From: CAVUAT01 sp963848045
GTDB lineage: Bacteria; Actinomycetota; Thermoleophilia; Solirubrobacterales; 70-9
Length of the DNA: 64,000 bases
Reading direction: 5' to 3'
NCBI GenBank assembly: GCA_963848045.1
Contig: CAWKCC010000001.1
Coordinates: 1-64,000, forward strand
Shown: in pieces, positions 58,650-64,000 of the stretch
How the letters are laid out: each line of letters starts with the position of its first letter
Position numbering within the stretch: the stretch's first letter is position 1
The notes under the pieces: model-generated
The model's database searches: none
What the model saw: only the letters and a program-made list of their open reading frames with translations
What the model was told of the DNA's origin: nothing
Position numbers and translations under genes: made by a program

Positions 58650-59951
58650 TCAGGAAGAGGGCAGGTCGGCGGCGGCGGCGGCGTCCACGACGCTCGCACC
58701 GCTGTCCGCCGCCTCCCAGTCGGGCCTCAGAGGCATGCCGGAGCGCCCCTGGGGATCGGTGCGGGCGCCGAGCACCTGGTGCAGCTCGATCCGGTCGAGG
58801 TCGAAGGAGACCCGGGAGGCCGCCATGTAGAGGCGCCAGACGCGAGCCCGGTGCTCTCCGGCCTCGGCGACGGCCTCGTCCCAGCCGCGCTCCAGGTTGG
58901 CGCCCCACTCGCGCAGGGTCATCGCGTAGTGCTCGCGCAGGTTCTCCTCGTGGCGCACCTCCAGGCCGTGGTCGTGCATCGCCGAGACGATCGTCCCGGG
59001 GCCCTCCAGCTCGCCGTCGGGAAAGACGTATCGGTCTATGAACCTCCCCGCCCGCGCGCGCTCGAGGTCGTTGGGCCGGGTGATCGTGTGGTTCAGCATC
59101 CTTCCCTCGGGCCTGAGCTTGCCCGCGAGGAAGGAGAAGTAGGAGCCGAGGTTGCGGGCTCCTATGTGCTCGGTGAGGCCGATCGACGAGACCGCGTCGA
59201 AGCCCGACTCGCTGATCTCGCGATAGTCGCCGAAGCGGACTCCTGCCCGCTCCTGCAGGCCGCGCTCGGCGATCGCGCTCTGGGCCCAGCGGGCCTGCGC
59301 CTCCGACAGAGTCACCCCCAAGGCGGTGACCCCGTAGTTCTCGGCCGCGTGCATGACCATGCCGCCCCAACCCGAGCCGACGTCCAGCAGGCGCTGGCCG
59401 GGCTCCAGCGAGAGCTTGCGGCAGACGAGATCGAACTTCTCGGCCTGCGCCTGCTCGAGCGTCGCGTCGGCGGACGGGAAGACCGCGCAGGTGTAGGCCA
59501 TCGACGGGCCGAGCACGATCTCGTAGAAGCGGTTCGAGACGTCGTAGTGATGTGAGATCGCGGCCGCGTCGCGGGCCTTGGAATGGCGCCGGCCGCGCCG
59601 CCAGGGCGCCGGCGCCTCCTCGGCCGGCAGCGGGGGCCGGCGCAGGGCGCGCACCCCGAGGCCTCGGAGGATCCCCAGCCGCTCGGCCCATGGGACGTCC
59701 CTGCGGCCGTAGGTGAGCATCGCGTGAAGGAAGGCGTGCAGGTCACCATGCAGGTCGAGGGCGCCCGTCACATAGGCGCGAGCCAGGCCCAGCTCGCCGG
59801 GCGCGGTGGCCACGTAGGCGACCGCCTCGGGGCGCCGGACCTCGATCACGGCCGCGGCGCCGGCGGGGCCCGCGCTGCTGCCGTCGTATGCACGGAAGGC
59901 CACCGGGGCCCGCTCGTCCATTAGCCTCGTGAAGATCTCGGCAAGTTGCAT
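58650..59951 (-). CDS. tmsB: Fatty-acid (10-methylene) methyltransferase, CFA-synthase family; probable TmsB
   Basis: SAM-dependent lipid methyltransferase of 433 residues. N-terminal helical part ~1-125 (GELGLARAYVTGALDLHGDL), then HHYDVSNRFYEIVLGPSMAYTCAVF and the SAM motif LLDVGSGWGGMVMHAAE near 190. GLTEHIG and INxx-like HTITRPND positions match the cyclopropane-fatty-acid synthase family. The FAD-oxidoreductase gene six bases upstream makes the TmsA/TmsB (bfaA/bfaB) pathway for 10-methylstearic acid more likely than a cyclopropane synthase. It acts on oleoyl chains of phospholipids. AAGGAGGGG precedes the ATG within the end of the upstream gene. Confidence 0.85.
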   Translation of the reverse strand: MQLAEIFTRLMDERAPVAFRAYDGSSAGPAGAAAVIEVRRPEAVAYVATAPGELGLARAYVTGALDLHGDLHAFLHAMLTYGRRDVPWAERLGILRGLGVRALRRPPLPAEEAPAPWRRGRRHSKARDAAAISHHYDVSNRFYEIVLGPSMAYTCAVFPSADATLEQAQAEKFDLVCRKLSLEPGQRLLDVGSGWGGMVMHAAENYGVTALGVTLSEAQARWAQSAIAERGLQERAGVRFGDYREISESGFDAVSSIGLTEHIGARNLGSYFSFLAGKLRPEGRMLNHTITRPNDLERARAGRFIDRYVFPDGELEGPGTIVSAMHDHGLEVRHEENLREHYAMTLREWGANLERGWDEAVAEAGEHRARVWRLYMAASRVSFDLDRIELHQVLGARTDPQGRSGMPLRPDWEAADSGASVVDAAAAADLPSS

Positions 59952-59957
59952 CTGGGA

Positions 59958-61361
59958 TCACCCCTCCTTCACGCATTTCGTGTACAGGTCAAGCAAGCGG
60001 CCGGCGGGATCGTACCGGCCCCTCAGCTCCTCGTACTCCGTGCCTCCATACAGGGCGCGGAACTCATCCTCTTCGTAGAAGCAGGTCGAATACAGGGACT
60101 TGCGGCCCCCCAGCTCGCCGACCAGGCGCTCTATCAGGCGGTTGCGCTCCCCCTCGGGCTCGCCGGGCCGGCGCTCGACCATCCCCCAGAAGCCGAAGTT
60201 GACGTAGGTGGTCTCGGGATCGAGCGGATAGAGCGTCCAGGCATGCTCGCGCTCACGTAGTCGCAGCGGGCACATCCAGACGGGCGCCATCCCCACCTCG
60301 CGGTGGAAGGCATCCAGGAACTCGGCGGCCCGCTTGACGGGCACCTCGACGTCCTGGATCACGGCCTCGCGGCCGGGGCGGCCCCGCAGCCGGTCGAGCT
60401 TCTCGAGCGGCCGGTGGCGGCGCTCCAGGGCGACGATCTTCCAGTAGGCGTCGCTGCGCTTCCAGCGCTTCGGCCATAGCCGCCGCACTCCCGGGCGCTT
60501 CAGGCCGAAGGCGCCCGAGCACCAGAACCAGTCGGTGTCCCAGCGCCACAGATAGTCGTGGATCGTCAGGTGGTCCTCGCGGCGACGGGGTATGGAGAGG
60601 TAATAGATCTGCCGGTCGCTGTAGTCGGAGACGGCCGGCGCCTCGTCGACCATCGTCCCCAGGGTCAGGTAGTGGACACCGGGCGCGAACACCGTGCCGT
60701 CCATGAAGTCCACGGCCTCCCCCTCCCACGAGCGCCTCGCGGCCACCTCGGCCACGGCGGCGAAGTAGGCGTCCACGTCGTCGAAAGGAAGGTGCCGCAG
60801 TCGCACGAAGGGCCTCACGGGCTCGAGCTCGATCTTCAGGCGCAGGGCGTAGCCGAGCGTGCCGTAGGAGTTGGGAAAGCCGTGAAAGAGGTCGCTGTGC
60901 TCGCCCTCGGGCCGGGCGATCACGATCCTGCCGTCGCCGCTGATCAGCTCGAGCTCGAGCACCGACTCGTGGGGCAGGCCGTTGCGAAACGACGCCGACT
61001 CGATCCCCAGGCCGGTGACGGCGCCGCCGAGCGTGATGCTGCGCAGCTGCGGCACGACCAGCGGCATCAGCCCGTGGGCAAGCGTGGCGTCAACCAGGTG
61101 CTCGTAGGTGGTCATGCCCTGGACCTCGGCGGTGCGGGCGGCGGGGTCCACGGAAAGCACGCCGTCGAAGGCAGCCACGTCCAGGCCCGGGCCTTGCGCC
61201 GGGGCGCGCGGGCGGAACAGGTTGGAGGTGCGCTTCGCGAGCCTCACCGGCTCGCCCGGCGGGATCGCGAGGTACTGCTGGCGCAGCCTCTCCACTCGCC
61301 GTCGGTAGGCCGCATCCGGGAACCCCGTCGCGGCCGGCTCGGTTGCGGTGGCGGGCAACAT
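59958..61361 (-). CDS. tmsA: FAD-binding oxidoreductase, probable TmsA (10-methylene reductase)
   Basis: Flavoprotein of 467 residues with an N-terminal FAD-binding_4 (PCMH-type) domain: NLFRPRAPAQGPGLDVAAF, AEVQGMTTYEHLVDATLAHG, VPQLRSITLGGAVTGLGIES and SYGTLGYALRLKIELEPV. The C-terminal half (YYLSIPRRREDHLTIHDYLW, WMCPLRLREREHAWTLYPLD) resembles DHCR24-like and mycobacterial Rv0449c-type proteins. Known TmsA/BfaA enzymes reduce 10-methylene to 10-methyl acyl chains made by the adjacent methyltransferase. First gene of the two-gene unit, with a leaderless -10 box. Alternative: another FAD-linked C=C reductase. Confidence 0.83.
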   Translation of the reverse strand: MLPATATEPAATGFPDAAYRRRVERLRQQYLAIPPGEPVRLAKRTSNLFRPRAPAQGPGLDVAAFDGVLSVDPAARTAEVQGMTTYEHLVDATLAHGLMPLVVPQLRSITLGGAVTGLGIESASFRNGLPHESVLELELISGDGRIVIARPEGEHSDLFHGFPNSYGTLGYALRLKIELEPVRPFVRLRHLPFDDVDAYFAAVAEVAARRSWEGEAVDFMDGTVFAPGVHYLTLGTMVDEAPAVSDYSDRQIYYLSIPRRREDHLTIHDYLWRWDTDWFWCSGAFGLKRPGVRRLWPKRWKRSDAYWKIVALERRHRPLEKLDRLRGRPGREAVIQDVEVPVKRAAEFLDAFHREVGMAPVWMCPLRLREREHAWTLYPLDPETTYVNFGFWGMVERRPGEPEGERNRLIERLVGELGGRKSLYSTCFYEEDEFRALYGGTEYEELRGRYDPAGRLLDLYTKCVKEG

Positions 61362-61367
61362 GCCCGA

Positions 61368-61373
61368 ACGCTA
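61368..61373 (-). promoter_or_regulatory. -10 box of leaderless tmsA-tmsB promoter
   Basis: On the minus strand TAGCGT lies exactly six bases before the ATG at 61361; no Shine-Dalgarno. Confidence 0.5.
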
Positions 61374-61416
61374 CGCCATCGGGGCACGGCCGGCCGGCCG
61401 CCCTGGGCGCCTGGCG

Positions 61417-62613
61417 CTAGCCCTTCGCCCGCAGGCAGTAGCCGTAGGCGGTCAGGGCGGGAGCGGCCCCGAAGATGCCGTGGCCCGAGACCGACCAACT
61501 CCCGTTGGCGTTGATGGAGCCGCCCGCGAAGTAGGTCTGCTGGGAACCGTTGGCGCTGAACCCGCCTGAGGTCAGCCGCCGGCCGGGTGGGCAGGGCGGG
61601 GTCGTCACCCCTGCGGAGGCGCCGAAGGGAAGAGGGGTCGATGCCGAGACCTCGGTCAGCAGCCGGCGCTTGCTCTCCACGCAGTAGGCGATCGCGGTCA
61701 GCTCGCCGCCGTAATAGCCGTGTGCGTTACCGGACACCCGCCATGCCTTGGGCCCGATCGCCCGGGACTCGGTGACGTAGTTGCCGCCGTCGCTGAGGAA
61801 GTCGGTGCGCTGGAAGCCCCCGGACATCAGGAACTTGCCCCGTGGACAGCGCGCGACGACGGTCCTGGCCACGCCCGGCCTGACGAAGGTGGTCCGGTGT
61901 GGCGAGCTGGTCGGCACCAAGCCGCGCCCGCAGACCGCCTGCACGGTGACGTTGCGAGAGGCCGCGGTGCCCCCGCCGGGGTCGAAGACCCAACCGGTGA
62001 TGTGCCAGCCGCGCTGGGCGCCGAGGCGCTCGAAGGAGTGCGGGTAGAAGCCCTCGCCGTCGGCGCCGAGCCCCGGAGAGCTGACGCTGCCGCCGCCGAG
62101 CGGGAACGTCTTGCGCGGACAGCGCACGTCGAGCCGCTCCCGGCGATCGGGCCTGGCCAGGGCAAAGGTCTTGGTGGCGATCCTCAGCCCGCGCAGCGGC
62201 CCGCGGTTCCCCGCCACCGCCGGATCCCGCCTGCTGCGCCTCCGGCCGATCACCCGGACCTCACCACGAAGGGAATCCAGGACGTAGACGACCCGCTTGT
62301 AGCGCAGGGCGAATCGCACCCCGTTGCAGGAGCTCCCCTTTCTGATCACATACACGATCCCGCGCCGGCGAACCGACCCCAGCCTTGCGGCGACGCCGGT
62401 CCTCAGACCCGCGCTGCTGCGAACAGCGGCCGCGAGCGCCGGTGGGGGCGGGTAGCAGCCGTCGGCGCTGTTGATGCGCTGGGACAGCGCGACCGTGAAG
62501 GCGGCCTCCAGCTTCTTCGTCTGGGGGTTGTGGCCCGCGCCGCCGGCGGGCGCGCCCGCGGGGAATGCGAGCAGCGCTGCGTACAGCGCGACCAGTGCTC
62601 CCGCCCGTCTCAT
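61417..62613 (-). CDS. Secreted protein with three Cys-containing repeats
   Basis: Exported protein of 398 residues from ATG 62613 (GAGAGGA upstream). Signal peptide AGALVALYAALLAFPAGAPAGG. After a ~120-residue N-terminal domain (AFTVALSQRINSADGCYPPP), three ~65-residue repeats run to the C-terminus. Each begins with a Cys-Pro segment (VRCPRKTFPLGGGS; ARCPRGKFLMSGGF; PPCPPGRRLTSGGF), contains W-x-x-x-G (HITGWVF; WRVSGNAHG; WSVSGHG) and ends with a Cys (TVQAVCGRG; AIAYCVE; AYGYCLR), implying one disulfide per repeat. It may bind a surface ligand. No enzyme motif is seen. Confidence 0.78.
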   Translation of the reverse strand: MRRAGALVALYAALLAFPAGAPAGGAGHNPQTKKLEAAFTVALSQRINSADGCYPPPPALAAAVRSSAGLRTGVAARLGSVRRRGIVYVIRKGSSCNGVRFALRYKRVVYVLDSLRGEVRVIGRRRSRRDPAVAGNRGPLRGLRIATKTFALARPDRRERLDVRCPRKTFPLGGGSVSSPGLGADGEGFYPHSFERLGAQRGWHITGWVFDPGGGTAASRNVTVQAVCGRGLVPTSSPHRTTFVRPGVARTVVARCPRGKFLMSGGFQRTDFLSDGGNYVTESRAIGPKAWRVSGNAHGYYGGELTAIAYCVESKRRLLTEVSASTPLPFGASAGVTTPPCPPGRRLTSGGFSANGSQQTYFAGGSINANGSWSVSGHGIFGAAPALTAYGYCLRAKG

Positions 62614-62686
62614 GGTCCTCTCAACAGGGAAGTCGGCGCATAGTCGCGGCCTCGCTCCTCGCCCCCCCATGCGGCGCCTCTGGAGA

Positions 62687-63811
62687 TCAGCCGCGCGAGA
62701 AGCCGGCGGCCGCTGGCGCAGCGGGCGGTCGAGCGGTCTCGGCGGCGCTGCTTTGGAACCAGGCGGTGACGTCCCCGGGCGGCATCGGGTGGCCCAGTGC
62801 GTAGCCCTGCACGGTGTCGCAGCCGAGGTCGATCAACGCGTCCCAGGTGGCGTGGTCCTCCACTCCCTCGGCGCAGGCGGTCAGGCTGAGGCCGTGGGCG
62901 AGATCGATGATCGACTGAAGCATCTCTCGCCGGTGCTCCTCGCTCGCGTGCGCCATGAACAGCCGGTCGATCTTCAGCGTGTCGATCGGCAGCTGCTCGA
63001 GGCGGGCGAGCGATGAGTAGCCGGTGCCGAAGTCATCGATCGCGATCGCCGCGGTGTTGAGCGCGCGCACCCGCCCGAGCACCTGGGCGACCGTGGCGGG
63101 GTCGTCCATGACGGCGCTCTCGGTCACCTCCAGGGTCAACCGGTGCGGGGAGAGCGCGGCCTGGTCGAGCATGCCGCCGATCTGCTCCGCAAGCTCGTCG
63201 TTGTCGATCGTCGCCGGGGACAGGTTGACCGAGACGCCGACGTCGCACCCCCGCCGTTGCCAGCGGCCGCACTCGGCGATCGCCACGCTCAGCGTGTGCA
63301 GGGTCAGCTCCCAGATCGTGGCCCGGTCGCCCTCCGCCAGGGGCACGAAGTCGGCCGGCAGCAGGGTGCCCTTCTCGGGGTGCTGCCAGCGCACCAGCGC
63401 CTCGAAGGAGACGACCTTGCCGCTCTCCGCCTCGGCGACCGGCTGGTAGTGGAGGATGATCTCGCCGCGGTGGATCGCCCTGCGCAGCCTGCCGCGTGCT
63501 ATCTCCCGGCCGAGGTGGTAGTCGCCGAGCGCCCCGTGGGCGAAGTACCCGGTCACCAGGCCGAAGGCGAAGAAGGAGAAGTTGCGGTAGTTGAGCAGGT
63601 CGTGGCTCTGGAAGCCGTCGGCGAGATCCCAGCCGACCGAGCCGGCGGTCGCGATCAGGGCCGCGGCGAAGCCACCGCGAACGCCGAACATCAGCGCCAC
63701 CGCGACGATCGCAAGCGCGATCAAGACCGTCGCCCACAGCGGGTACGCGGTGACGATGGCGATCACGGTCAGCGCAACCACCGCGAGCGTCGCGACGCCC
63801 GCCTCCACCAT
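62687..63811 (-). CDS. Membrane EAL-domain c-di-GMP phosphodiesterase
   Basis: Protein of 374 residues. Two to three N-terminal transmembrane segments (VATLAVVALTVIAIVTAYPLW, TVLIALAIVAVALMFGVRGG, FFAFGLVTGYFAHGALG) and a complete EAL domain ~115-355: FEALVRWQHPEKG, SVNLSPATI, EVTESAVM, IDDFGTGYSSLARL, KIDRLF and CAEGVED. All usual metal and catalytic motifs appear intact, and there is no GGDEF, so a pure phosphodiesterase is expected, unlike the hybrid at 16036. The C-terminal ~20 residues are Ala/Pro-rich. Start is GTG 63811. Confidence 0.92.
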   Translation of the reverse strand: MVEAGVATLAVVALTVIAIVTAYPLWATVLIALAIVAVALMFGVRGGFAAALIATAGSVGWDLADGFQSHDLLNYRNFSFFAFGLVTGYFAHGALGDYHLGREIARGRLRRAIHRGEIILHYQPVAEAESGKVVSFEALVRWQHPEKGTLLPADFVPLAEGDRATIWELTLHTLSVAIAECGRWQRRGCDVGVSVNLSPATIDNDELAEQIGGMLDQAALSPHRLTLEVTESAVMDDPATVAQVLGRVRALNTAAIAIDDFGTGYSSLARLEQLPIDTLKIDRLFMAHASEEHRREMLQSIIDLAHGLSLTACAEGVEDHATWDALIDLGCDTVQGYALGHPMPPGDVTAWFQSSAAETARPPAAPAAAGFSRG

Positions 63812-63979
63812 CCGCCGCGTGGTCAGGGCGTCAGCGTAGATCCTCGCTTCTTGTGCCAGGTCGCGAATCCGGCGAGTCTACTCTCGATCTTTCGTCGCGA
63901 CAATACCCCGGAACTTGCGCAGGAATCCGCCCAATCCCAGGCCTGATCGGGTCCTCAACGGGCCCGGCAGGCCCTCGGC

Positions 63980-64000
63980 CTAGGCCGCGGCCGCGCGATG
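63980..64000 (-). CDS. Possible 3' end of a minus-strand gene cut at the right edge
   Basis: The last 21 bases on the minus strand read HRAAAA then TAG. An Ala-run end is common here, and a GC inverted repeat (GGGCC...GGCCC) lies just downstream. Too little is present to be sure. Bases 63812-63979 show no other gene. Confidence 0.2.
   Translation of the reverse strand, partial: HRAAAA

Overview
The window is very GC-rich actinobacterial chromosome. I infer class Thermoleophilia, order Solirubrobacterales or a relative. Three things point there: many secreted proteins end in Lys/Arg-rich tails written almost only with AAG codons, wall-hydrolase genes sit behind c-di-AMP (ydaO) riboswitches, and many genes look leaderless, with a TANNNT -10 box six bases before the start codon. 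I see no rRNA, tRNA, IS element, CRISPR array, integrase or phage gene. The window reads as ordinary chromosome rather than an island.

Region by region. 1-12.3 kb: an alpha/beta hydrolase cut at the left edge, a secreted nuclease, a c-di-AMP riboswitch in front of a 41-residue membrane peptide, rlmN, two paralogous secreted proteins sharing a C-terminal module, a hydrolase-like/adenylate cyclase fusion, a frameshifted secreted gene, an MFS exporter and SnoaL-like proteins. 12.3-29.4 kb: two OmpR-type two-component systems with probable targets sharing 11-bp-phased CTCTCA repeats; a GGDEF-EAL protein; a wall-hydrolase group (M23 peptidase under a second c-di-AMP riboswitch, NlpC/P60 protein); a basic-tailed hydrolase and phosphodiesterase; PepSY, YidB-like and FKBP proteins. 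29.4-45.7 kb: metabolism, with a PTE-like hydrolase, two FAD amine oxidases, a compact operon (flavin-reductase-like protein, M20 peptidase, P-loop protein), AdhE, a wax-ester synthase, a kinase fusion, an SCP2-hydrolase fusion, dodecin, a squalene/phytoene synthase and an L,D-transpeptidase.

45.7-52.6 kb: a flavin/iron-sulfur electron-transfer operon (two low-complexity membrane proteins, ApbE, ferric-reductase-like cytochrome, ferredoxin reductase, ferredoxin) divergent from a third two-component system. 52.7-64 kb: a glycosyltransferase, a phosphodiester glycosidase, a class III aminotransferase coupled to a DUF6206-like protein, an SDR, a probable tmsA-tmsB pair for 10-methyl branched fatty acids, a triple-repeat secreted protein and a second EAL protein.

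Together the region is rich in envelope and signalling functions: c-di-AMP sensing of wall remodelling, c-di-GMP turnover, three envelope sensor kinases, lipid modification and storage, and membrane redox. The most novel-looking items are the riboswitch-controlled 41-residue peptide, the CTCTCA direct-repeat regulon, the ApbE operon without a recognisable flavin acceptor, and frame slips inside or near basic-tail genes.
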